From contig CAYJPT010000008.1 in NCBI GenBank assembly GCA_964372165.1, positions 1 to 29,646 of the forward strand: a stretch of DNA of 29,646 bases, written 5' to 3'. Origin of the DNA: CAYJAD01 sp964372165. Its GTDB lineage: Bacteria; Desulfobacterota; Desulfovibrionia; Desulfovibrionales; Desulfovibrionaceae. Below the pieces are notes generated by a model, which was not told the DNA's origin, ran no database searches, and saw nothing but the letters and a program-made list of their open reading frames with translations. This document shows, piece by piece, positions 1 through 8,716 of this stretch; positions within the stretch are counted from its first letter, which is position 1, and each line of letters begins with the position of its first letter. The position numbers were made by a program, and so were the translations under genes.

Positions 1-31
1 TGAATTGCGCCTACTCTTGATTTATCGGGTC

Positions 32-73
32 GTGCTGACTTTGTCAGCACTCTGAGGATACTTGTATCCTTTT
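32..73. repeat. Tandem hairpins at the left edge
   Basis: Two adjacent hairpins are visible. The first has an 8-bp perfect stem, GTGCTGAC (32-39) and GTCAGCAC (43-50), with a TTT loop. The second pairs AGGATA (55-60) with TATCCT (65-70) and is followed by a short T run (70-73) and AT-rich sequence. Read on the plus strand, the second hairpin could terminate a gene lying left of the window. The arrangement of a TTT-loop hairpin, a second hairpin and then an AT-rich tail also resembles the right part of the hairpin array near 25550-25630. Confidence 0.5.
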
Positions 74-121
74 AATATATTAAACTAACTTCTTAATAGT
101 AATAATTCATACAATCGGAAT

Positions 122-148
122 CACGTGAATAGCAACAGCTATTTACGT
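122..148. repeat. Inverted repeat overlapping a stop codon
   Basis: CACGTGAATAG (122-132) pairs with CTATTTACGTG (138-148), 11 bp with one G-T pair and a 5-nt loop. It covers the stop codon of the minus-strand gene that ends at 139. There is no clear T run on either side, so it is at best a weak terminator or an mRNA 3'-end stabilising hairpin. Confidence 0.45.
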
Positions 149-747
149 GGTGCTAAAAAGCGTATGCTGTGTGGTTCAACGCAGCATAAACACCGGCTAT
201 TAATATGCTCTGTTCTTGTAACAAAACTAAATTTATCAAGACTATAAATAGCACTTTCCTCTAAGCTGCAATCAAAAAACTCTAATTCCTCACCCTTCAT
301 AATATAAGCTGTAGTCCAGTGCCGATTTACCGGCTGAGCATCCGGCATGAGATAACGTAAAAAACGAAATATCACCACACGTTCAGGTACATGCTGAAAA
401 ATACTACCGCCTTGAAATGCATTGGGTGCAAGCCATGATTTAATGCTTTCAAACACTGCCTCACTACTTGGGGCGTTATCATTGGTACTTTTCTCAAAAG
501 GTTTCTCAATATGCAGGGGAAATTTTCTACCTTGCACATTGAGCATTGCATCAACTAAGCCTATATAATCTGTCTGCTGCTCAAGCACAGCACGAAAAGT
601 TTTAGCATCTTGTGCTATACCCATTAGCGTGTCATGAAAAATATCTCTGGCCTGTAAGGTACGAATATGATGTGTAACGCGCAAAGCATTAAGCACCGCA
701 TAGATAGCACAAAAAACATCAATCTTACCTTGAAAAAAAGGTTTCAT
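139..747 (-). CDS. Hypothetical protein with papain-like cysteine protease fold
   Basis: A 202-residue protein that I do not recognise by name. The N-terminus has Gln6, Asp10 and Cys13 in the pattern QGKIDVFCAIYAVLNAL, as in papain-like and C39-like peptidases, where Gln forms the oxyanion hole and Cys is the nucleophile. His143 (in RHWTTAYI) and Asp159 (in FFDCS) are spaced as expected for the rest of a Cys-His-Asp triad. There is no signal peptide or membrane segment, so it is probably cytoplasmic. It starts 21 bases after the dehydrogenase stop, with a good ribosome binding site (GGAG six bases before ATG), so the two are probably co-transcribed. The substrate is unknown: it could be a protease, a peptide-amidating or transglutaminase-like enzyme, or an inactive relative. 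The gene is real by its RBS and codon use; the fold assignment rests on motif reading only. Confidence 0.7.
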   Translation of the reverse strand: MKPFFQGKIDVFCAIYAVLNALRVTHHIRTLQARDIFHDTLMGIAQDAKTFRAVLEQQTDYIGLVDAMLNVQGRKFPLHIEKPFEKSTNDNAPSSEAVFESIKSWLAPNAFQGGSIFQHVPERVVIFRFLRYLMPDAQPVNRHWTTAYIMKGEELEFFDCSLEESAIYSLDKFSFVTRTEHINSRCLCCVEPHSIRFLAPRK

Positions 748-768
748 TACTTCTCCGCAATTTGGGGA

Positions 769-1737
769 TTATTTTAGCAAATGCCCATTTACAGCATTCG
801 TCGTAGTGCCTTTAATCCAGCTTTGCAAATTTTCCACAGCAAGACGCACTATATTGGCACGCGCTTTACGCGTAGCCCAACTTATATGCGGAGTTATTAA
901 GCAATTTGGTGCTGTAAGCAATGGGTTATCCTGAGCTGGTGGTTCAGTGGATAGCACATCAACGCCTAATCCACCAAGTTGACCATTATGCAAAGCGGTA
1001 GCAACATCAGCCTCATTTAAAAGAGCTCCACGTGCTGTGTTTATAATAATGCTATTTGGCTTCATTTTTGCGATAAGCTTGGCATTAACCATCTCACGTG
1101 ATTCTTCATTTAAGGGGCAATGCAGTGAAATAACATCACTGCTACTAAAAATAGTTTCTAAATCTACAAAGTCACATGGGTACTCTATGCATGATTTTGG
1201 TGAACGATTATAAGCTTGAACTTGCATGCCCATAATATGTGCCATGTGACCAACTTTATGGCCAATATTGCCAAAGCCTACAATGCCCATAACCATTTCT
1301 GATAAATCACGCATGGGGCGCAACCAATAGCACCAATCATCGCACTTGTTCCATTGTCCGGCTTTTACGCTATTACTATGGTCTGTTATACCACGTGTAA
1401 GTTCAAGCAATAATGCCATAACGTGCTGAGCCACAGTGTCAACACCATAAGCCACAACATTACAAACCGGAATACCGCGCATAGCTGCAGCATTTATATC
1501 AACAACATCATATCCGGTTGCAACAATACCGATATAACGTAAATTTGGTAATTTTTCTATGGTTTGCGCTCTAAGTGGGGTTTTGTTAGTAATGATGACC
1601 TCTGCATCATAGGCAATATCAACAATATCTTTTTCCTCAGTGCGTGCAAAAATTGCTAAATCGCCTAAAGCTTCAAAACCAGCCCAAGTTAAGTCACCGG
1701 GATTTATTACCCCTGCATCAAGTATGACAATTTTCAA
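769..1737 (-). CDS. D-2-hydroxyacid dehydrogenase (glycerate/hydroxypyruvate type)
   Basis: A 322-residue NAD(P)-dependent D-isomer 2-hydroxyacid dehydrogenase, the usual family length. It should interconvert a 2-oxoacid and a D-2-hydroxyacid in the cytoplasm. The dinucleotide-binding loop GFGNIG is at residues 154-159. The catalytic Arg236 lies in INTARG, Glu265 in STEPP and His284 in TPHISWAT, giving the complete Arg-Glu-His set. Similarity of the N-terminus (ILDAGVINPGDLTW) and of the ITPHISWAT segment suggests the hydroxypyruvate reductase/glycerate dehydrogenase branch, but substrate cannot be settled from sequence. The start is a TTG codon at 1735-1737, preceded by AAAGGGAT at proper spacing; no better start is present. 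It lies just downstream of the pal terminator and just upstream of the protease-fold gene. Confidence 0.88.
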   Translation of the reverse strand: MKIVILDAGVINPGDLTWAGFEALGDLAIFARTEEKDIVDIAYDAEVIITNKTPLRAQTIEKLPNLRYIGIVATGYDVVDINAAAMRGIPVCNVVAYGVDTVAQHVMALLLELTRGITDHSNSVKAGQWNKCDDWCYWLRPMRDLSEMVMGIVGFGNIGHKVGHMAHIMGMQVQAYNRSPKSCIEYPCDFVDLETIFSSSDVISLHCPLNEESREMVNAKLIAKMKPNSIIINTARGALLNEADVATALHNGQLGGLGVDVLSTEPPAQDNPLLTAPNCLITPHISWATRKARANIVRLAVENLQSWIKGTTTNAVNGHLLK

Positions 1738-1768
1738 AACTATCCCTTTATATTTTAGTATTAAAACA

Positions 1769-1816
1769 AAAAACTTTTCATGGTAAGCCGTGATAAACTT
1801 ACCATGAAAAGTTTTT
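1769..1816 (-). terminator. Rho-independent terminator of pal
   Basis: A perfect 19-bp inverted repeat, arms 1769-1787 and 1798-1816, with a 10-nt loop. Read on the minus strand it ends in TTTTTTGTTTT, a classic intrinsic terminator 36 bases after the pal stop. The arms also begin and end in A/T runs, so it could terminate from either direction. It separates pal from the dehydrogenase gene, whose promoter must lie in the short gap 1738-1768 or within the stem, unless it is transcribed by read-through. Confidence 0.92.
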
Positions 1817-1852
1817 GAAAGTATTTAACGCAAATCTTGCGTCATAAATATC

Positions 1853-2323
1853 TTAGTTATTTATGACACGAAAATCATCACGGCGATTTTGTGCCCATAC
1901 CGCTTCACCTGTACCAGGTACGGCTGGATTTTCTTTACCATAACTTAACATTTCCATTTGTGCTGGGTTAACACCGAGCATGGTCATGTATTCAAAAGCT
2001 GCGCGAGCACGGCGCTCACCAAGTGCTAAGTTATATTCTTGTGTGCCACGAGCGTCGCAGTTACCTTCAATGCGCACACGTATACGTGGGTACATTTTCA
2101 TAAGCTCAGCTTTTTGGCGTAATGTTTCTTTGCCTTGTGGGTTAATTTCATATTTATTAAAAGCAAAATAAATACGAGCGTCAGTAATACGCTGCATGGC
2201 TGACTGTTCTTCAGTGGTCCAGCCAGATTCTATGGCAGGTTCAGAGCCGCTTGTTTTGCTAGAACAACCAAAACCTGCGCCTAGAGCTAACATGAGAGTC
2301 AAAAAAATTGCGAATTTTTTCAT
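1853..2323 (-). CDS. pal: Peptidoglycan-associated lipoprotein Pal
   Basis: A 156-residue outer-membrane lipoprotein that binds peptidoglycan and works with the Tol system in envelope constriction and integrity. Residues 1-20 are a lipoprotein signal peptide (MKKFAIFLTLMLALGAGFGC); the box before Cys20 is GFG rather than the usual LAG/LSA type, so it is weaker than average. Residues 50-152 form an OmpA C-terminal domain, with YFAFNKYEI at its start and the peptidoglycan-binding stretch NCDARGTQEYNLALGERRA, which closely matches the Pal consensus. The RBS AGGAGA sits seven bases before the ATG. It is monocistronic by its own strong promoter (2410-2437) and terminator (1769-1816). No tolQRAB genes are adjacent in the window. 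Other OmpA-domain lipoproteins are possible, but size and motif favour Pal. Confidence 0.93.
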   Translation of the reverse strand: MKKFAIFLTLMLALGAGFGCSSKTSGSEPAIESGWTTEEQSAMQRITDARIYFAFNKYEINPQGKETLRQKAELMKMYPRIRVRIEGNCDARGTQEYNLALGERRARAAFEYMTMLGVNPAQMEMLSYGKENPAVPGTGEAVWAQNRRDDFRVINN

Positions 2324-2409
2324 ACTAATCTCCTAAATTTATGAATATCTATAGCAGGCTCATACTCAATAAAAAGCAAGAACCACTACCTTTAACTGCA
2401 TTGTTTTTA

Positions 2410-2437
2410 ATTGTACATTTACCCCAATCTTTGTCAA
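2410..2437 (-). promoter_or_regulatory. Sigma-70-type promoter for pal
   Basis: On the minus strand a perfect -35 box TTGACA (2432-2437) is followed after 16 bases by TACAAT (2410-2415), a near-consensus -10 box. Transcription would start near 2403 and give a leader of about 80 nt before the pal ATG. This is the best promoter seen in the window and fits the high expression expected of Pal. Confidence 0.75.
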
Positions 2438-2748
2438 GGGCAATAACATGCATATTTTTTTTGTTGCGCTTTAAAAATTATCTAACAACATTACCACGTA
2501 ATATACTATAATTAAATCTAAATGCCATGCATCATCTTTGATTCATTCTTGAATAATTATAAATAATAAAAAAAAATTAAACATTAATCTTTTATGGTTG
2601 CGGTAACTATTGTCTTGTGCCATGATGCCGTCGTTCATAATGCTTGGACTTAGTTTAAAATTTGTTTTACATAGTGTGTAGCGCCTTATTCTGATTACGT
2701 TTACTTGTTTTTACAACCATAAGGCATATTTACATATCGGTTATTTTT
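2438..2748. other. AT-rich divergent intergenic region before the efflux operon
   Basis: About 310 bases between the pal promoter and the efflux adaptor gene. No open frame is credible. The efflux operon promoter must lie here, but I find no convincing -35/-10 pair; TTGTGC near 2616 with a weak -10 near 2639 is the best of several poor candidates. A 9-bp inverted repeat, TTATGGTTG (2592-2600) and CAACCATAA (2714-2722), brackets the last 130 bases and could be paired operator half-sites or chance. No regulator gene is adjacent. Confidence 0.4.
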
Positions 2749-2760
2749 ATGAGGAATAAA

Positions 2761-3948
2761 ATGAAAAAGTTTATTAATTTTTTTAGTATTGGCATCATAG
2801 TTTTTGGAACACTTTTTTTAACAGCCTGTAAAGAAGATCAAGCCGCACCGGCAGCTCCACCACCTCCTTTAGTTTCAGTCTATGAAGTTAAAGTGCAGGA
2901 TTTTCCTTACAATATTAATTATCAAGGTGTAACTCAAGGCTCAAAAGCCGTTGATGTGCGTGCTAGGGTTGAAGCCATTATTGTTGATAGGCTCTACACC
3001 GAAGGGCAATATGTTGAAGAAGGGCAAATACTCTTTCAACTTGAGCGAGACCAATATGAAGCTCGTGTTGCCGAGGCTAATGCTCAGTTTGAAAATGCCT
3101 CGCGTGAGTGGAATAGAATTCGCCCTCTATATGCACAAAATGCTGTTAGCCAAAAAGATCGTGATAATGCCTTAGCCGCATTTGAAACAGCTAAAGCCAA
3201 TTTGCGCACAGCTCAAATCAATCTTGATTACTGTCAAGTCACTGCTCCGGTGGCCGGTTTTACCTCTAAGGAGGAAGTTACCGCTGGTAATCTTGTAAAT
3301 AATGGTACGTTGCTTACTTATGTAAACCAAACAAATCCGCTTTATGTTAACTTCTCTATTGCCAGCACAGAATATATGCGTGCTCAGCAATTAGCCGTGC
3401 AAGGTCGCATGAGTATACCAAAAAACAATGCCTTTACAGCAAAAATTCGTTTGGTTGATGGTACAATGTACATGAAAGAAGGAAAAGTAACCTTTGTAGG
3501 CACGCAAGTTGATCAAACCATGGGTGTTATACAAATGCGTGCCACTTTTGATAATAGCAATGGCATTATTTTGCCTGGCCAATATGTACGTATTTTTCTA
3601 GAGGGTGCTGTGCTAAAAAATGCTACTCTCATCCCACAAAAATGTGTACTTATCACACAAAAAGGTGCTTTAGTTATGGTGGTTAACAAAGATAATATTA
3701 TTGAAATGCGCCCCATTAAAATTAATATGCCTGTTGAACAAATGTATCTTTTGGATGATGGACTAAAAGACGGTGATCGCATTGTGCTTGAAGGTTTAGT
3801 TAAAGCACGCCCGGGCCAGCCAGTCACAGTTGCTGACCCCAATGCTAAGCCAGCACCTCAAGGTGCAGGCAAAGCTCCAGAACAAGCTCAGAATGCAACA
3901 CAAACAGATTCCACTGAAAAACCTGCTGGAAAACAAGATCCACAATAA
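2761..3948 (+). CDS. RND efflux periplasmic adaptor (membrane fusion protein, AcrA-like)
   Basis: A 395-residue adaptor that links the inner-membrane pump to the outer-membrane channel. A lipoprotein signal peptide ends in LTAC with Cys23 as the lipidated residue. Then come the lipoyl/biotinyl half-motifs (around VRARVEAIIVDRLYTEGQYVEEGQ and YCQVTAPVAG), an alpha-helical hairpin between them, a beta-barrel domain and a membrane-proximal domain (residues about 280-355). The C-terminal 40 residues are Pro/Ala/Gln-rich and low complexity. The longest frame starts at 2749, but ATG at 2761 is preferred: GAGGA (2751-2755) lies five bases before it and the signal peptide then begins MKKF. The pump gene follows after nine bases. 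The substrate cannot be told from sequence. Confidence 0.92.
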   Translation: MKKFINFFSIGIIVFGTLFLTACKEDQAAPAAPPPPLVSVYEVKVQDFPYNINYQGVTQGSKAVDVRARVEAIIVDRLYTEGQYVEEGQILFQLERDQYEARVAEANAQFENASREWNRIRPLYAQNAVSQKDRDNALAAFETAKANLRTAQINLDYCQVTAPVAGFTSKEEVTAGNLVNNGTLLTYVNQTNPLYVNFSIASTEYMRAQQLAVQGRMSIPKNNAFTAKIRLVDGTMYMKEGKVTFVGTQVDQTMGVIQMRATFDNSNGIILPGQYVRIFLEGAVLKNATLIPQKCVLITQKGALVMVVNKDNIIEMRPIKINMPVEQMYLLDDGLKDGDRIVLEGLVKARPGQPVTVADPNAKPAPQGAGKAPEQAQNATQTDSTEKPAGKQDPQ

Positions 3949-3957
3949 GGCGGCCAT

Positions 3958-6900
3958 ATGTCAACGTCCAATGATAATATAAAGCCGACTTTATTTGTTC
4001 GGCGTCCAATTTTGTCTACGGTTATTTCATTATTAATAACCTTAGTTGGGGGGTTGGCCATTTTGGCTCTGCCCATTGCTCAATATCCAGACCTCATACC
4101 ACCGCAGGTTTCAGTAAGCGCATCTTATCCCGGTGCATCAGCAGAAACAATTGCAGAAACAGTTATTGCCCCTCTTGAAGTACAAATAAACGGTGTAGAA
4201 GATATGCTCTATATGACTTCAACCACATCTTCTGGTTGGGGTAGCGGAACAATCAACGTATACTTTAACTTAGGTACTGACCCAGACATTGCACTAGTTA
4301 ACGTTAATAATAAAGTAAACTTAGCACAAACATTATTGCCAGAAGATGTGCGTAGACAAGGGGTAACTGTTACTAAAAACTCCCCTTCTATGCTGCTCAT
4401 CATTTCATTGTTTTCACCTGAAGGGCGTTTCAGTGACGTTTATGTAAGTAACTACCTACAAACAAATATTGTTGATGAAATGAAACGCGTGCCAGGCGTT
4501 GGTGATTGTAGCGTTTTTGGTGATGCTAACTATGCTATGCGCATTTGGCTAGATCCAGACAAGCTCACCAAGTATGACCTAACCCCTAATGATGTAAACT
4601 TAGCCATACGTGATCAAAATGCACAATTTGCACCTGGTCGCTTAGGGTCAATGCCTGCAACTAAGGGTACAGATCTTTCTTGGCAGATAGATACACAAGG
4701 TCGTCTAGCCGATGCAGAAGAATTTGCAAATATTATAATTCGTGCTCAAACCGATGGTAGTTTTTTACGTGTTAAAGACGTAGCAAGAGTTGAGCTTGGT
4801 GGGCGCGATTATGAAGTACTAAGTGAGCTTAATGGCACATCGGCAAGGATGGCAGGCGTTTACCTTTTGCCAGGAGCTAATGCTATTGAAACCGGTCGCT
4901 TAGTTGAGGAAAAACTTAAAGAACTTTCACAACGCTTTCCAAGTGGCTTAGAATATGCTGTACCATATAATACCAATATTTTTGTGCAATCATCTATTGA
5001 TGAAGTAATAAAAACACTTGGCGAAGCCATGCTCTTGGTTTTTATAGTTGTATATATTTTCTTACAAAATTGGCGTGCAACATTAATCCCTTGCCTTGCA
5101 GTGCCTGTATCCATTATCGGTACTTTTGCTGGTATGTATGCTCTTGGCTATACAATCAACACCCTCACCCTTTTTGGTATGGTGCTAGCCATTGGTATTG
5201 TGGTGGACGACGCCATTGTTGTGCTTGAAAACGTAGAGCGAATTATGCGCACCGAGCATAAAAATGCTATGGATGCTACAGCCAAAGCTATGCATGAGGT
5301 AACTGGACCGGTTATCGCTATTGTATTAGTGCTTTGTGCTGTATTTATACCTGTGTCATTTATGGGCGGCCTTGCTGGTGAAATGTATAAACAATTTGCT
5401 ATTACTATTTCTGTTTCAGTTATATTATCAGGTATTGTAGCCCTAACACTTACCCCAGCACTTTGTACAATACTCTTAAAACCGCATAACCCTGATGAAA
5501 AACCACTAAAAGTATTTATCTGGTTTAACTGGTGGTTTGGCAAAGTAACACATCGTTATGTGCGTATTGTGCGTGCCATTAAAGAGGCTGGCATACGCAG
5601 CATGCTTGCTTTTGTACTCATGCTTGTAGCTATGGGTTGGCTATTTAAGGTTGTGCCCACAGCTCTTGTGCCTAACGAAGACCAAGGCTATATCTTAGGC
5701 ATGGCCATTTTGGCAGACGGTTCGACTTTGCAACGTACCGAATCCGTAATGAATGACATAGAAAAACAAATGGAAGCCATCCCATTTGTTGAGAATTTTA
5801 TTGGTATAACCGGTATCGACCTAACCTCTTTTTCCGGTAAGAGTAACTATGGCACTTTCTTTGTGACACTTAAAGATTGGAGTGAGCGTAAAGGCGAAGC
5901 TGAGTCATCTGGAGCTCTTGCACTTAGAACTTTTGGTATGACAGGGCACTTGCCTGAAGCCATGACTATTGCTTTTGAACCACCACCCATTTCTGGCATG
6001 AGTACCACAGGTGGCTTTGAAGCTTATATTCAAAACCGTGGCACTGATGATCTAGAGCAGTTACAAAATTGGGCAAATAAAGTTGTGGAAGAAGCATCAA
6101 AACGCCCTGAAATTGGCTCTGCCAGAAATCTTTTTACCACTGGCTCACCACAAATGTACGCTAACCTTGACCGTGAGCGTTGCCTTGCACAAGGTGTTAA
6201 TGTGTCAGATGTTTTTGTAGCAATGCAAGGCATATTTGGCACAACCTATGTTAATGACTTTAACCTTGGCGGTCGAACCTATCAGGTATTATTAAGTGCC
6301 GATGCACCTTTTCGTATGTTGGCTGATGCCATAAAGGATGTTGCTGTTCGCAATAACAAAGGCGAAATGGTACCGCTAAACAACTTAATCACCCTAGAGC
6401 GACGTACAGCTGCACAAGCTGTTAGCCGCTATAATGTATTTCCGGCAGCGCAAATAATTGGTAATCCAGCTCCTGGATATTCTTCAGGTCAAGCAATTGC
6501 TGCCATGGAAGAAGTGGCTAATGCTGTCTTACCAACAGACTATGCTCTTGGTTGGTCTGGGTCCTCATTACAAGAGATCATGGCCTCAGCCGACACTACA
6601 ATTATCTTTGTGTTGGCCTTAGTTATGGTATTTCTTATTTTGGCTGCACAATATGAAAGCTGGTCACTGCCTTTAGCAGTTTTAACCGCAGTTCCCTTTG
6701 GCGTCTTTGGTGCTATTGTTGCTACTTGGTGGCGTGGTCTTTCCAATGACGTATATTTCCAAGTTGCCTTGGTTACACTGGTGGGGCTTGCTGCAAAAAA
6801 TGCTATTTTAATAGTTGAATTTGCAGTTGAAGCATGGCGATCAGGTAAAAGCCTTGATGTTGCAGCCATGCATGCATCACGTTTACGTTTTAGACCTATT

Positions 6901-7146
6901 ATTATGACCTCATTAGCATTTATTATGGGTTGTGTACCCTTGGCAATCAGCGTAGGTGCAGGTGCTAATAGCCGCCATGCCATTGGCACAGCAGTTATTG
7001 GTGGCATGCTTGCAGCTACTTGTATTGCAACACTGTTTGTACCTTTCTTCTTTAAGCTGATTATGCAATTATCACTTAAGTTACAAGGTAAAACAGATCC
7101 ACATGCCAATAATCAACATTATGATGAAGCGGAGGATAAGATATAA
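3958..7146 (+). CDS. RND inner-membrane efflux pump, HAE1 family (AcrB/MexB-like)
   Basis: A 1062-residue proton-driven multidrug exporter, the normal length for hydrophobe/amphiphile RND pumps. The first membrane helix (RRPILSTVISLLITLVGGLAIL) is followed by a large periplasmic domain, six helices, a second periplasmic domain and the last helices. The proton-relay pair Asp417-Asp418 lies in GIVVDDAIVVLENVER, and the partner Lys947 in GLAAKNAILIVEFAVE; both match AcrB positions. RPIIMTSLAFIMG holds the conserved Arg of helix 11. The gene follows the adaptor by nine bases and its TAA overlaps the ATG of the channel gene by one base, so the three products are made together. Family HAE1 is clear; drug range is not. 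Confidence 0.95.
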   Translation: MSTSNDNIKPTLFVRRPILSTVISLLITLVGGLAILALPIAQYPDLIPPQVSVSASYPGASAETIAETVIAPLEVQINGVEDMLYMTSTTSSGWGSGTINVYFNLGTDPDIALVNVNNKVNLAQTLLPEDVRRQGVTVTKNSPSMLLIISLFSPEGRFSDVYVSNYLQTNIVDEMKRVPGVGDCSVFGDANYAMRIWLDPDKLTKYDLTPNDVNLAIRDQNAQFAPGRLGSMPATKGTDLSWQIDTQGRLADAEEFANIIIRAQTDGSFLRVKDVARVELGGRDYEVLSELNGTSARMAGVYLLPGANAIETGRLVEEKLKELSQRFPSGLEYAVPYNTNIFVQSSIDEVIKTLGEAMLLVFIVVYIFLQNWRATLIPCLAVPVSIIGTFAGMYALGYTINTLTLFGMVLAIGIVVDDAIVVLENVERIMRTEHKNAMDATAKAMHEVTGPVIAIVLVLCAVFIPVSFMGGLAGEMYKQFAITISVSVILSGIVALTLTPALCTILLKPHNPDEKPLKVFIWFNWWFGKVTHRYVRIVRAIKEAGIRSMLAFVLMLVAMGWLFKVVPTALVPNEDQGYILGMAILADGSTLQRTESVMNDIEKQMEAIPFVENFIGITGIDLTSFSGKSNYGTFFVTLKDWSERKGEAESSGALALRTFGMTGHLPEAMTIAFEPPPISGMSTTGGFEAYIQNRGTDDLEQLQNWANKVVEEASKRPEIGSARNLFTTGSPQMYANLDRERCLAQGVNVSDVFVAMQGIFGTTYVNDFNLGGRTYQVLLSADAPFRMLADAIKDVAVRNNKGEMVPLNNLITLERRTAAQAVSRYNVFPAAQIIGNPAPGYSSGQAIAAMEEVANAVLPTDYALGWSGSSLQEIMASADTTIIFVLALVMVFLILAAQYESWSLPLAVLTAVPFGVFGAIVATWWRGLSNDVYFQVALVTLVGLAAKNAILIVEFAVEAWRSGKSLDVAAMHASRLRFRPIIMTSLAFIMGCVPLAISVGAGANSRHAIGTAVIGGMLAATCIATLFVPFFFKLIMQLSLKLQGKTDPHANNQHYDEAEDKI

Positions 7147-8636
7147 TGTTTTCATACTATAAAAAAACACTACAAATATTAACTGTTCTTTTTTGTGCAG
7201 GGGTTTTATCGGCTTGTTCATTTGCACCAGATTATGAAAGACCAGAGATGGAAATGCCTGAAGCATGGCAAGGCGTTAACCTTGGCCCTGCTCCACTTGA
7301 ACAAGACTGGTGGAAACGCTTTAATGACCCTGTACTTAACGCATTAATTGAAGAGGCCATTAGAAATAACCAAGACCTTGATGAAGCCCTTGCAAAAATT
7401 GACAGTGCTGCATCGCAAGTTGGTACGGCCCGCTCGGCCTTATTTCCAAACATTACTGGCACTGGCAGTGCAACAGGTGATTCTGTAAGTCTTGTTGGTC
7501 CAAATGGCGATGCATCGCGTGAACAATATGATACCGGAGCTTTAAGCCGCAGAACCGAAACCTATACAGGTGCACTTAGCACTTCATGGGAAATTGACTT
7601 GTGGGGTAAATATCGCAATGCTTATACCGGTCTTAGTGATGTGCTGCTCAATACAAAAGTAGGCTATGAAGCTTTAAGATTATCAGTAGCCGGACAAACC
7701 GCACAATCTTACTTTGCTTTGCTTGCCCTTGACATGCAACTTGAAACTGCCAAGCGTACTCTAAAATCACGTGAGGAAGGCCTCAAAATATACAACACAC
7801 GCTATCAGCAAGGAGATATCACCGAGCTTGACTGGTTGCGCGCCAAGAGTGAGGTAGAAACAGCCCGTGCCTCAATGCTTACTACTATAGTACAGCTTGA
7901 TGCAGCTGAAGCATCACTTGCCGTTATACTTGGTCGCTCTCCTCGTGACATTATGAATAAAAATACTGAGCGTGGCGTTAGCATTGAAAAGCTACCCACA
8001 CCGCCTGCATTACCAGCTGGTTTACCCTCTGAATTATTATTACGTCGTCCAGATATTCGTGCAGCTGAGTATATGGTTATGGCTTACAATGCCAACATTG
8101 GTGTAGTAAAGGCTGATTTATTCCCATCCATTAGTTTAACAGGTTCACTAGGTACACTTAGTGCTTCTACCATGGATTTATTCAGCGGTCCTGCAGGAAC
8201 ATGGAGCTATGGTGCTAATGTTGTTGTTCCATTATTGGATTTTGGACGTCGTTGGTATGCCATAAAAGATGCTGAAGCCCTAAAACGCCAATCCATAGCC
8301 CTTTATCGCAAAACGGTACAAAAGGCATTCCAAGATATACGCACTGCATTAACTGCACAGCGTGAATCTGGCGCGATTGTTGCAAGCATTCAGGCTCAGG
8401 TAGATAATTTGCGTCGTGCCTCTGAGCTTGCCCGTCTACAATATGACAATGGCTATACAGATTACTTAACTGTACTTGACTCAGAAAGACAATTATTTAG
8501 CGCTGAGCTTCAATTAGCAACTGTCATGAGTGACAGACTTAATTCAATTGTAGCCGTGTGCATGGCATTGGGCGGAGGTTGGTCAGAGGTACAACCTAGT
8601 CAACCAATTGGCACTGAAGCTCAAAAAAACAAATAA
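7146..8636 (+). CDS. Outer-membrane efflux channel lipoprotein (NodT/OprM-like)
   Basis: A 496-residue TolC-superfamily protein, the usual length for the NodT branch. The signal peptide ends in LSAC with Cys24 as the lipid anchor, followed by the family hallmark FAPDYERPEMEMPEAW. Two OEP repeats are visible: residues about 60-260 and 280-480, with LLLRRPDIRAAEYMVMAYNANIGVVKADLFPSISLTG marking the second, and YDNGYTDYLTVLDSERQLFSAELQLA near the end. The protein trimerises into the barrel and tunnel that complete the pump. The ATG overlaps the pump stop codon (TAATG), with GGAGG ten bases upstream. A short hairpin (8633-8651) covers its own stop codon. Confidence 0.94.
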   Translation: MFSYYKKTLQILTVLFCAGVLSACSFAPDYERPEMEMPEAWQGVNLGPAPLEQDWWKRFNDPVLNALIEEAIRNNQDLDEALAKIDSAASQVGTARSALFPNITGTGSATGDSVSLVGPNGDASREQYDTGALSRRTETYTGALSTSWEIDLWGKYRNAYTGLSDVLLNTKVGYEALRLSVAGQTAQSYFALLALDMQLETAKRTLKSREEGLKIYNTRYQQGDITELDWLRAKSEVETARASMLTTIVQLDAAEASLAVILGRSPRDIMNKNTERGVSIEKLPTPPALPAGLPSELLLRRPDIRAAEYMVMAYNANIGVVKADLFPSISLTGSLGTLSASTMDLFSGPAGTWSYGANVVVPLLDFGRRWYAIKDAEALKRQSIALYRKTVQKAFQDIRTALTAQRESGAIVASIQAQVDNLRRASELARLQYDNGYTDYLTVLDSERQLFSAELQLATVMSDRLNSIVAVCMALGGGWSEVQPSQPIGTEAQKNK

Positions 8637-8716
8637 AGCATTGGGCTTTATGTGATATTGTAGAGTAAAATTTTTTTACAGTGTGACAAAAAATTACTCA
8701 ACAAGAATAAATAGCT

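Noticed and set aside
6540..7109. A 189-codon minus-strand frame inside the RND pump gene
   Set aside because: It is antisense to conserved transmembrane coding sequence and has no family-like motif; a shadow frame.
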